From assembly GCA_030151145.1 (NCBI GenBank), contig JASLEL010000273.1, forward strand, positions 1 through 5,364: a DNA stretch of 5,364 bases, written 5' to 3'. The position numbers were made by a program, and so were the translations under genes. Every line of letters starts with the position of its first letter. Positions within the stretch are counted from its first letter, which is position 1. The notes beneath the pieces are model-generated. The model was given only the letters and a program-made list of their open reading frames with translations, had not been told where the DNA came from and searched no databases. The DNA is from Aquirhabdus sp. GTDB lineage: Bacteria; Pseudomonadota; Gammaproteobacteria; Pseudomonadales; Moraxellaceae. Shown here one piece after another: positions 1 to 5,284 of the stretch.

Positions 1-498
1 GGCCTCCGTCTCGACGACCGGATTGGCCAGGCGCTCGCTCAAGCCCGCCACATCTATGGTAATGCCGCGACGTCTTGCATCATCCATCATATTGAGGGCG
101 ATCAGCTTGGGGCGACCCAGACGGCGAATCTCCAGCGCAAAGCGCAGATGCAGGCGCAGGTTGGTGGCATCGACCACACAGACGAGCAGGTCAGGGATGG
201 CTTCACCGGGCAACTCACCGAGACAGACGGCACGCGTCACAGCTTCATCGGGGCTGGTGGCATCGAGGCTATAGGCACCGGGCAGATCCAGCAGGCGCAC
301 ATGACGACCTGATGGCAGGGCGAGCGAGCCTTCTTTGCGTTCGACCGTGACACCGGCGTAGTTGGCGACTTTCTGGCGCGCACCGGTAAGCTGGTTAAAC
401 AGCGAGGTCTTGCCACAGTTGGGGTTACCGACCAGCGCGATATGCTCGATGCGGCGGACCGGGTCGGGAGCATGGATGCGAAGGGTAGCGGTATTCAT
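1..498 (-). CDS. feoB: Ferrous iron transport protein B, N-terminal GTPase part (cut by window edge)
   Basis: This is the first 166 codons of FeoB, the inner-membrane Fe(II) transporter; the frame is open through the left edge, so the membrane part is outside the window. Translating from ATG 498 shows the G-protein domain: G1 P-loop GNPNCGKTS (residues 24-32), switch I NYAGVTVERKEG (46-57) carrying the G2 threonine, G3 DLPG (71-74) and G4 NMMD (136-139, an NxxD motif). FeoB couples this cytoplasmic GTPase domain to Fe(II) passage through its membrane core. Compared with E. coli FeoB, as I recall it, the P-loop begins about 15 residues later, so there is a short N-terminal extension. ATG 498 is the first ATG after an in-frame upstream stop, and a weak AAGAGG lies about 12 bases upstream. 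It follows feoA by 65 bases on the same strand and is presumably co-transcribed under Fur control. The identity is very secure. Confidence 0.97.
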   Translation of the reverse strand, partial: MNTATLRIHAPDPVRRIEHIALVGNPNCGKTSLFNQLTGARQKVANYAGVTVERKEGSLALPSGRHVRLLDLPGAYSLDATSPDEAVTRAVCLGELPGEAIPDLLVCVVDATNLRLHLRFALEIRRLGRPKLIALNMMDDARRRGITIDVAGLSERLANPVVETEA

Positions 499-538
499 GA
501 GCAGGTCTGACCTCTTAGTCTTCAGCGGGTAGTCTCAA

Positions 539-565
539 GAGCGCGTGTCGCAAGCAAGCGCGCTC
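539..565 (-). other. Hairpin at the feoA-feoB junction
   Basis: GAGCGCG (539-545) and CGCGCTC (559-565) form a perfect 7-bp GC-rich stem with a 13-base loop, overlapping the feoA stop codon. No T-run follows in the direction of transcription, so it is not a standard terminator. It could affect stability or relative expression of feoA and feoB mRNA. Function is inferred only. Confidence 0.45.
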
Positions 566-809
566 ACATGACCTCGGTGACGTGTACCCGGGCGGCCTCA
601 CTGCGTCTGAGCGCAAAGCGGGTAAAGCCGATCTGTACCAGAATCGGGTCGCCGCCAAAGGGCGCAACCGCGACCAGTCGTACACTCTCTCCGGGAACGA
701 AACCGAGTTCTTTCAAGCGATGGGCAATCGAATCGTCACCCAAGCCTGTCAGGTCATCGACTGACTGAATGATCGCGCTTGCACTACGAGGCAGGTCTGA
801 TAGACGCAC
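564..809 (-). CDS. feoA: Ferrous iron transport protein A
   Basis: This is a small cytoplasmic SH3-like protein of 81 residues, close to the usual 75-85 of FeoA. It is thought to bind and support FeoB during Fe(II) uptake. The sequence shows the family core: LKELGFVPGESVRLV (around residues 33-47), then APFGGDPILVQI and the FALRRSEA segment that closes the barrel. These line up with LLSLGMLPG, VAPLGDPI and LVLRKKD in E. coli FeoA as I recall it. The chosen start is GTG 809: the frame upstream contains no ATG or GTG before a stop at about 842, and MRLSDLP is a typical FeoA beginning. The Shine-Dalgarno sequence is weak (AGG about 12 bases upstream). feoB follows after 65 bases. A Fur-box-like sequence lies 22 bases upstream of the start codon. 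Confidence 0.95.
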   Translation of the reverse strand: MRLSDLPRSASAIIQSVDDLTGLGDDSIAHRLKELGFVPGESVRLVAVAPFGGDPILVQIGFTRFALRRSEAARVHVTEVM

Positions 810-830
810 AGCAACAGATAACCTAGGTCT

Positions 831-849
831 AAATGAGAATTATTATTAG
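831..849 (-). promoter_or_regulatory. Fur box upstream of feoA
   Basis: On the plus strand the site reads AAATGAGAATTATTATTAG. Aligned to the Fur consensus core AATGATAATCATTATC it matches 13 of 16 positions. It lies 22-40 bases upstream of the feoA GTG and overlaps the likely -10 region. Fur with Fe(II) bound would block transcription when iron is sufficient, which is the known control of feo operons. The match is seen directly; binding is inferred. Confidence 0.82.
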
Positions 850-1039
850 TTTCGATCTTTCCCATCGAGAAGTCAAACGGATTTTTTGTATTGCCCGTGT
901 TTTTCAGCGGCTTCGCGTGACGCAGCCGGATACGGTTGATCTGTGTGCAAACCTGTGCTCCGGCAGCATCCAGTGTGTCAATCGCGGCGTTTGTCTTCGA
1001 TAACGTGACTGATGTGATCTTGTGATCGGCAAACCTGAC
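843..1039. other. Intergenic spacer between pabB 3' end and feoA promoter
   Basis: This stretch of about 200 bases has no convincing reading frame. It should hold the end of the pabB transcript and the start of the feoAB transcript, both minus strand. A small imperfect hairpin (GGCT 909-912 and GCG 915-917 pairing with CGC 921-923 and AGCC 924-927, with a two-base bulge) lies in it. I found no hairpin with a downstream T-run to end pabB, so readthrough into feoAB or Rho-dependent ending is possible. Confidence 0.5.
848..876 (-). promoter_or_regulatory. Candidate sigma-70 promoter of feoAB
   Basis: On the minus strand TTGACT (876-871, five of six to the -35 consensus) is followed after 17 bases by GAAACT (853-848, three of six to the -10 consensus). 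TAATAA triplet runs just downstream are an alternative -10, but the spacing of 22 is poor. The -10 abuts the Fur-like site, which fits iron repression. Confidence 0.35.
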
Positions 1040-2644
1040 TCAGGCAGACGGATTCAGACGATTAAAATAATCCAGAATGGCGCCGATCTTGTGCAGACAT
1101 TCGTCGTATTCGGCGTCGACTTGCGATGCGACCGTGATCCCGCCGCCAGCCCAGATCACCAGATCCTGCTGGTATTTTTGCAGGGTGCGGATCAGGATGT
1201 TGAACTGGCCTGATCCATCCGCATTCAGATAGCCAAAAGAACCGCAATACGCCCCACGCGGTCCATATTCCAGCTCTGCAATGATTTCCATGGCACGCTT
1301 TTTGGGTGCGCCAGTGATGGAGCCACCGGGGAGCGCATCGAGCAGCACGGCCAGCGGCGAGATGTCGGGCCGTAGATCGGCCTGAATTTCACTGACCAGA
1401 TGATGCACCTGCGCGAAGCTTTCGATCTCAAAAAGCTTGGGCACATGGACCGAGCCAATCTTGGCATGACGCCCCAGATCGTTGCGCAGCAGATCGACGA
1501 TCATCAGATTTTCGCTCTGATCTTTCTCGGACTGCTGCAATTGCAGACGGGTTGCTGCGTCTTCCGCCGGTGTCTTGCCGCGTGGATAAGTCCCTTTAAT
1601 CGGTCGTGTGATCACCGTATTGGTGATCGGCGTATGCTGATCACCCTGCGGTCCGGTAAACGCGACAAATAACTCCGGAGAGCAACTCAGCAACTCATGG
1701 CCCAGCACCTGCATATAGGCCAGATAGGGTGCGCGGGTCAGATCGGCCAGATCCGCAAGGTGGGACAGCAGATCACCCTGACATTGCGCGTGAAAGGGCT
1801 GCGTCAGATTGACCTGATAGCAGTCTCCAGCGCGCAGATAATGCTGGACCCGCTCAAAAGCATGCGTGTATTCGGCTTTGGACCAGCAGGGCTGCAATGA
1901 CGTCTGCATGGCGAGTGCGGGTGGTGCGGCTTGAGTCCACTCCGGCCGTGTGAGCGGATCAGCCATTGCGCGGAGTGAGCTATATAAAGGATAGAGCGCG
2001 GGATCACTCGGACCATAGAGCGTCCAGCCCTCGTCTTCACGTTTAAAATAAATGTCGTAATCACCGACCGCTGCGTCGAGCTGCTCGTCGGTGAGGCGAG
2101 ACGGATATCGTGTTTGCGTTTGCTCAACGGCGCTCACGTCGTAGCCGATAAAGCCGAGTAATCCGCCACGAAAGGCAGAGTCGGGCAGATGTCTGGGGTC
2201 TGCCTCAATCGGATCGCCATTGTGCATGGCCTGCAATACGCTGCTAAAGGAGGCCTCGGGATTTTCCATGGGTGCTTCGAGCAGTTCGCCGGTTTCATTG
2301 CGGACATAGCGACTGAGCCGGGTCTGGCTATCTACTGTCCTGCTGATCAGCAGCCAGCGAGGACAAAGCGCGATGATTTCCTGAGGTGAATCAGGTGCCG
2401 ATGCTGCTCTGAGCGGCACATCCAATGCTTGAGAATGTGTATCTGAAATGTACTGCGCGACAGGCGAAAATCCTGAAAAATAGACAACTCCGAAAACCGG
2501 TGGGCTGGCGATGGTTTTTGGCTTAGTCGTGTGTAAGCAATATCTCAATAAGCTGTCGGCTTTTGTTGGCACATAAATGCGAAATTGTCTTACAATATCG
2601 TAAGAACTGAGGATTTTTGTTGCGGTATTTGCGAAAGTTTTCAT
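1040..2644 (-). CDS. pabB: Aminodeoxychorismate synthase component I (para-aminobenzoate synthase subunit)
   Basis: PabB converts chorismate, with ammonia from the PabA glutaminase, to 4-amino-4-deoxychorismate, the branch to p-aminobenzoate and folate; it acts in the cytoplasm. In the 534-codon frame the N-terminal anthranilate-synthase-I-like domain spans about residues 85-215 and the chorismate-binding domain about 253-518. Visible motifs are GDCYQVNLTQPF (273-284), PIKGT (348-352), ENLMIVDLLRNDLGR (378-392), GGSITGAPKKRAMEI (440-454) and AGGGI (499-503). The lysine of PIKGT is the PabB hallmark that attacks chorismate; TrpE has PIAGT, so anthranilate synthase is unlikely. The start is doubtful. 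The first roughly 75 residues look unlike PabB, are encoded by AT-rich DNA with an embedded inverted repeat, and no Shine-Dalgarno precedes ATG 2644. Starting at TTG 2425 or GTG 2419 would give about 459-461 residues, close to the 453 of E. coli PabB. No pabA is in the window. Confidence 0.93.
   Translation of the reverse strand: MKTFANTATKILSSYDIVRQFRIYVPTKADSLLRYCLHTTKPKTIASPPVFGVVYFSGFSPVAQYISDTHSQALDVPLRAASAPDSPQEIIALCPRWLLISRTVDSQTRLSRYVRNETGELLEAPMENPEASFSSVLQAMHNGDPIEADPRHLPDSAFRGGLLGFIGYDVSAVEQTQTRYPSRLTDEQLDAAVGDYDIYFKREDEGWTLYGPSDPALYPLYSSLRAMADPLTRPEWTQAAPPALAMQTSLQPCWSKAEYTHAFERVQHYLRAGDCYQVNLTQPFHAQCQGDLLSHLADLADLTRAPYLAYMQVLGHELLSCSPELFVAFTGPQGDQHTPITNTVITRPIKGTYPRGKTPAEDAATRLQLQQSEKDQSENLMIVDLLRNDLGRHAKIGSVHVPKLFEIESFAQVHHLVSEIQADLRPDISPLAVLLDALPGGSITGAPKKRAMEIIAELEYGPRGAYCGSFGYLNADGSGQFNILIRTLQKYQQDLVIWAGGGITVASQVDAEYDECLHKIGAILDYFNRLNPSA
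2588..2605. promoter_or_regulatory. Operator-like inverted repeat near the annotated pabB 5' end
   Basis: TCTTAC (2588-2593) and GTAAGA (2600-2605) form a perfect 6-bp inverted repeat with a 6-base centre. It lies inside the longest pabB frame but upstream of the start I prefer (2419-2425). That would make it a promoter-proximal regulator site. Binding protein unknown. Confidence 0.35.
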
Positions 2645-2670
2645 GGGTGTATTACATTAATTCATTGAAT

Positions 2671-2688
2671 AACAAAATTTATTTTGTT
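2671..2688. promoter_or_regulatory. Perfect 18-bp palindromic site
   Basis: AACAAAAT, TT, ATTTTGTT: two perfect 8-base arms with a 2-base centre. It sits about 27 bases upstream of the longest pabB frame and about 210 bases upstream of the first secreted-protein start. The AT-rich symmetric form suits a dimeric DNA-binding repressor or activator. No regulator is identified. Confidence 0.45.
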
Positions 2689-2703
2689 TATCGCGTTTAC
2701 CGG

Positions 2704-2735
2704 TTGTAATGAGCCGTTTGTCGGACAGATTACAA
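2704..2735. promoter_or_regulatory. Inverted repeat TTGTAAT ... ATTACAA
   Basis: TTGTAAT (2704-2710) and ATTACAA (2729-2735) are perfect 7-base inverted arms separated by 18 bases, with a smaller CCG/CGG dyad inside. Arm centres are about 25 bases apart, near two helical turns or more, which could fit a looped operator or an RNA hairpin. It lies upstream of the first secreted-protein gene. Role inferred only. Confidence 0.35.
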
Positions 2736-2888
2736 AAAACGTAAAAAACACTTGCGACAGCTATACGTTCATTGTACTTTGATCCCTGCAAGACATGCTA
2801 TGCACGGACGCGATCCAATAGTCGAAACGCTATGGTAGAGTCTCCTGCTAAATAGTGGACGTAAGTCAAATTTTTTCGATCATGCTTT

Positions 2889-2893
2889 GGGAG
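2889..2893 (+). promoter_or_regulatory. Ribosome-binding site of first secreted protein
   Basis: GGGAG ends 8 bases before ATG 2902. It decides the start: an in-frame TTG at 2887 would overlap this site and place five extra residues before the signal peptide. Confidence 0.8.
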
Positions 2894-2901
2894 AACAAGC
2901 A

Positions 2902-3789
2902 ATGAAAGTATTTACACAACTGGCGCTCGTAACTGCAATCGCTACCAGCGGTAGTGCATTCGCTATGCAATCGATGACTGATGCTGACCTGAGTGCAACC
3001 ACTGGTCAGGACGGTATCACCCTGAAAATCACCCCACCAGCACTGACCGGTACCACCGGTGGTATCCAGATCAACCAACTGGTTCTGCATGATAAAGACG
3101 GTTTCACTGGCGCAGCTGAAGGTGGTGCGATCGTTCTGGGTCAAGTGAACGGTACTGGTACTGGCATGAGCATCGGTAGTGCTTCGGGTGGCGCGATCAA
3201 CGTCGTTATCGACGCGTCCGGTGGTAGCAACACCGCTGGTGCAACGACTGGTGCATCGCCAGTTCTGAACATCAACGTTGGTCTGCCTTCTGACCTGGTC
3301 ATCAACACTGGTGACATTTCGGTTGCTGGTTCGGCCCGTTCCGGTATCGCCAACTCCGCTAACAACACCTCGACTCGCGGTATCACTGGTACTGCCAGCA
3401 AGATCCTGAGCAGCCTGGCGCTGAATCTGGGTGGTGCTTCTCTGAACATCCAACTGGGTAACACCCTGCAAGGCGGCCTGATCAAGCTGGGCGGTACGCT
3501 GGCTAACGGTCTGACCATCTCCGGTGTTAACCTGACTGACAACACTGCTGGTAACGGTGGTTCGATCGGCGTGAGCAACATCGTTGTAACCGACCACAGC
3601 TCCACTTCCATGACTCTGAACGCCCTGATCGGCGTACAAAGCTCCGGTCTGGTTGTGACTCTGGGCAGCTCGAACTACGACGTATTCCTGCAAAACGTAA
3701 CGCTGGGTTCGTCGACTGGTACTCTGGGTGACGTTGAAATCAACGGCCTGAACCTGGGCACCACCAAGATCGCGATCTCCGGTCACTAA
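2902..3789 (+). CDS. Secreted Gly/Thr/Ser-rich protein with TGQDGI motif, paralog 1
   Basis: This is a 295-residue exported protein of unknown function. A classical Sec signal peptide covers residues 1-21: Lys2, a hydrophobic core LALVTAIA, then SGSAFA with cleavage before Met22. The mature protein begins MQSMTDADLSATTGQDGI, a motif I recall from small secreted proteins of Gammaproteobacteria, sometimes annotated FilA-like or DUF6160; this was not searched. The rest is dominated by Gly, Thr, Ser, Asn and branched aliphatics in alternating patterns (for example SLNIQLGNTLQGGLIKLGG), without Cys or Trp and with very few aromatics. This suggests a beta-rich, perhaps solenoid, secreted or surface structure. 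It ends ISGH. Codon choice is strongly biased (AAC, ATC, GAC, CTG, GGT), as in highly expressed genes, more so than in its paralog downstream. ATG 2902 is supported by GGGAG at good spacing. A structural surface or pilus-related role is possible but unproven. Confidence 0.88.
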   Translation: MKVFTQLALVTAIATSGSAFAMQSMTDADLSATTGQDGITLKITPPALTGTTGGIQINQLVLHDKDGFTGAAEGGAIVLGQVNGTGTGMSIGSASGGAINVVIDASGGSNTAGATTGASPVLNINVGLPSDLVINTGDISVAGSARSGIANSANNTSTRGITGTASKILSSLALNLGGASLNIQLGNTLQGGLIKLGGTLANGLTISGVNLTDNTAGNGGSIGVSNIVVTDHSSTSMTLNALIGVQSSGLVVTLGSSNYDVFLQNVTLGSSTGTLGDVEINGLNLGTTKIAISGH

Positions 3790-3830
3790 GATCATCGTGT
3801 GATCGCTTAATGTGATCATATCTGTGTAAA

Positions 3831-3860
3831 CCATGGTCGCCAGTTAACTGGCGATCATGG
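3831..3860 (+). terminator. Strong hairpin, probable terminator after paralog 1
   Basis: A 13-bp stem pairs 3831-3843 with 3848-3860 around a TTAA loop, with one G-T wobble. It lies 41 bases after the stop codon and is followed by an imperfect T-rich tail (CTTGTTTGAGTTTT). It should end or attenuate transcription, or protect the 3' end of an abundant mRNA. Confidence 0.7.
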
Positions 3861-4001
3861 CTTGTTTGAGTTTTCTGGTTTTAAGTGTTCGCTGTATCTA
3901 AAGAATATGTGGTGTTTGTTGCTTTGTCTAAATCGTAAGGCAACTGTGTGTTGTAAGGCATCGAAGCATGGATTAGAGAACGATGCATGCTCATATGATG
4001 T
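3861..4001 (+). promoter_or_regulatory. Leader and likely promoter region of paralog 2
   Basis: Between the terminator hairpin and the ribosome-binding site lie about 140 bases that should contain an independent promoter. TATCTA (about 3895) is a possible -10 with a poor -35. An 8-base direct repeat GTAAGGCA occurs at 3935-3942 and 3953-3960, spaced 18 bases start to start. The reading frame of paralog 2 happens to be open through this stretch, but its translation is Cys- and Lys-rich and unlike the family. Confidence 0.35.
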
Positions 4002-4005
4002 GAGG
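4002..4005 (+). promoter_or_regulatory. Ribosome-binding site of paralog 2
   Basis: GAGG, extended by AAAA, ends 9 bases before ATG 4015. It fixes this ATG as the start rather than the upstream in-frame codon near 3862 or the ATGs at 4021 and 4024. Confidence 0.8.
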
Positions 4006-4014
4006 AAAACAAGA

Positions 4015-4902
4015 ATGAAAATGATGAAGCAACTGATGCTCGTAACCGCAATCGCGACCAGCGGTAGTGCATTTGCAATGCAATCTATGACCGATGCTGA
4101 CCTGAGTGCAACCACGGGTCAGGATGGTATCACGCTGAAAATCACCCCACCAGCATTGACCGGTACCACTGGCGGTATCCAAATCAATCAACTGATCCTG
4201 CATGATAAAGACGGTTTTACGGGCGCTGCTGAAGGTGGTGCCATCGTTCTGGGTCAAATCAATAATACAGGTACTGGTCTGAGCATCGGTAGTGCTTCGG
4301 GTGGCTCGATTAATGTGGTGATTGACGCATCCGGTGGTAGTAACACTGCGGGTGCAACCACAGGTGCTGCACCTGTCCTGAACATCAATGTGGGTCTGCC
4401 CTCCGACCTCGTCATCAATACGGGTGATATCTCGGTTGCGGGTTCGGCGCGTTCTGGTATCGCCAACTCAGCTAACAACACCTCGACGCGTGGTATCACA
4501 GGTACTGCCAGTAAGATCCTGAGCAGCATTGCGCTGAATCTGGGTGGTGCCACGATGAATATCCAGTTGGGGAATACCCTGCAGGGTGGCCTGATTAAAA
4601 TGAGCGGCACGCTGGCCAATGGTCTGAGGATTTCTGGGATCAGCCTGACTGACAATACGACGGGTAATGGCGGCGTGATCGGTATCAGTAATATCGTGGT
4701 CACGGATCATGCATCAACCTCCCTGACTGTGAATAGCTTGATTGGTGTGCAAAATTCGGGGCTGGTGATCACATCTGGCAGTATTAGCACGGATATCATG
4801 ATGCAGGGTGTCACGCTGGGGTCGCCGACCAGCACGCTGGGTGATATTGAGATTACAGGTATGAACATGGCTGGCACTAAGGTTTATATCTCGGGTCATT
4901 AA
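4015..4902 (+). CDS. Secreted Gly/Thr/Ser-rich protein with TGQDGI motif, paralog 2
   Basis: This is a tandem duplicate of the gene upstream: also 295 residues, aligned end to end without gaps, with about 45 differences by manual count (about 85% identity). The signal peptide is residues 1-21, starting MKMMKQLMLV and ending SGSAFA before MQ. Residues 22-58 of the mature N-terminus and a central stretch of roughly 50 residues (from PVLNINVG to KILSS) are identical between the copies. Differences cluster in the last 70 residues and are mostly conservative (Val/Ile, Leu/Met), with a few real changes such as NYDVFLQN against STDIMMQG. The third codon position has diverged widely even where the protein is identical, so selection has kept the protein. 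Codon choice is less biased (more AAT, ATT, GAT) than in copy 1, suggesting weaker expression. The function is unknown; a secreted or surface beta-rich protein is inferred. Confidence 0.88.
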   Translation: MKMMKQLMLVTAIATSGSAFAMQSMTDADLSATTGQDGITLKITPPALTGTTGGIQINQLILHDKDGFTGAAEGGAIVLGQINNTGTGLSIGSASGGSINVVIDASGGSNTAGATTGAAPVLNINVGLPSDLVINTGDISVAGSARSGIANSANNTSTRGITGTASKILSSIALNLGGATMNIQLGNTLQGGLIKMSGTLANGLRISGISLTDNTTGNGGVIGISNIVVTDHASTSLTVNSLIGVQNSGLVITSGSISTDIMMQGVTLGSPTSTLGDIEITGMNMAGTKVYISGH

Positions 4903-4914
4903 TCTGCGTATAGG

Positions 4915-4945
4915 GTCCATGGCGATATAAAATATTGCCTTGGAC
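4915..4945 (+). other. 3' hairpin after paralog 2
   Basis: Positions 4915-4928 pair with 4932-4945 over 14 positions (one T-T mismatch, one G-T wobble) around a 3-base loop, starting 12 bases after the stop codon. No T-run follows, so it is more likely an mRNA 3'-end stabiliser or processing element than a terminator. Its 5' arm shares the CCATGG core with the hairpin after paralog 1, suggesting that the 3' element was duplicated with the gene. Confidence 0.6.
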
Positions 4946-5001
4946 TGTAGTTGTGATGGTGAATGCCTGCACGCAAGCCATTGATGGGCTGGTGAGTTTC
5001 T

Positions 5002-5037
5002 AAAAAAGCTGGAGGCGAGAAGACTTCTGGCTTTTTT
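5002..5037 (+). terminator. Intrinsic terminator downstream of paralog 2
   Basis: Arms 5002-5015 and 5024-5037 form a stem of 14 pairs (three G-T wobbles) with an 8-base loop. The left arm starts with six A and the right arm ends in six T followed by GTTTTGG. This is a typical Rho-independent terminator and, with the A-run on the left, could also work on the other strand. Confidence 0.85.
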
Positions 5038-5192
5038 GTTTTGGATTTGACTGCGTTGTTTTTATGTTAATAAAAAGGATGCTTTGCGATTAAAAATGTG
5101 CCGCCGGTCGGATAACTTACAGAAAGCATAAATAAAGATTGTGGATGAATTACATATTGGGGTAGATTTCCGGTTGCAGATATGGGTTTGGC

Positions 5193-5226
5193 CCCGGCTG
5201 CGTCGACAAGTTGGGCAACAGCCGGG
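5193..5226 (+). other. GC-rich inverted repeat upstream of paralog 3
   Basis: CCCGGCTG (5193-5200) and CAGCCGGG (5219-5226) are perfect 8-base arms with an 18-base centre that itself contains GTCGAC. It lies 59 bases before the third paralog's start. It could be an operator, or an RNA hairpin if transcription starts further upstream. No T-run follows on either strand, so it is not a terminator. Confidence 0.45.
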
Positions 5227-5269
5227 AAAAGGGAACTGTATTTGTTGTCTTGCTAAATAAGTATGGATT

Positions 5270-5276
5270 GAGGGAG
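5270..5276 (+). promoter_or_regulatory. Ribosome-binding site of paralog 3
   Basis: GAGGGAG ends 8 bases before GTG 5285 and decides that start; the other in-frame GTG at 5276 overlaps the site itself. Confidence 0.75.
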
Positions 5277-5284
5277 TGAATAAC

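Larger units (their letters stand above)
2645..2901. promoter_or_regulatory. AT-rich divergent regulatory region between pabB and the secreted-protein array
   Basis: No supported gene lies in these 257 bases, and probably none back to about 2425. The region holds three inverted repeats (2660-2670, ATTCA-T-TGAAT; 2671-2688; 2704-2735). On the minus strand TTGTTA followed after 15 bases by TAATAC could be a pabB promoter. On the plus strand TTGCGA (2752-2757) with TACTTT 17 bases later, and an extended -10-like TGCTAAATA (2846-2854), are weak promoter candidates for the first secreted protein. None is strong by eye. Confidence 0.45.
4903..5284. other. Intergenic region between paralogs 2 and 3
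   Basis: These 382 bases hold no gene I can support; a 95-codon minus-strand frame (5062-5349) overlaps the third paralog and has no family features. Contents, left to right: the 3' hairpin at 4915-4945, the intrinsic terminator at 5002-5037, TTGACT at 5047-5052 with TAATAA at 5068-5073 (a weak promoter, 15-base spacer), a GC-rich inverted repeat at 5193-5226, TGCTAAATA at 5251-5259, and the ribosome-binding site of paralog 3. Confidence 0.6.

Noticed and set aside
568..768. Plus-strand frames opposite feoA, feoB and pabB (for example 23-274, 568-768, 1400-1672)
   Set aside because: They are shadows of secure minus-strand genes, with no ribosome-binding sites or family features.
1040..2644. 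Reading the gene as trpE (anthranilate synthase component I)
   Set aside because: The PIKGT lysine and GDCYQVNL are PabB-type; TrpE has alanine at the lysine position.
2887..2901. TTG start five codons before ATG 2902
   Set aside because: It overlaps the Shine-Dalgarno sequence of the ATG and would add MGEQA before the signal peptide.
3141..3611. 156-codon minus-strand frame, with a similar 149-codon frame at 4254-4703
   Set aside because: Both are antisense shadows of the conserved paralog coding sequence. They resemble each other only because the sense strands are homologous.
3790..3825. TGTGATC repeats resembling CRP half-sites after paralog 1
   Set aside because: The TGTGA copies are in direct orientation, with no TCACA at the proper 6-base spacing.
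2866..3834. 322-codon open frame on the minus strand opposite paralog 1
   Set aside because: It is antisense to a gene with clear signal peptide, ribosome-binding site and codon bias. The Thr/Gln/Ser-rich translation is what reversed biased codons give, and the corresponding frame opposite paralog 2 is broken into pieces.
3862..4014. N-terminal extension of paralog 2 by 51 residues
   Set aside because: The extension is Cys/Lys-rich, unlike the family, would bury the signal peptide, and lacks a ribosome-binding site; GAGG precedes ATG 4015.
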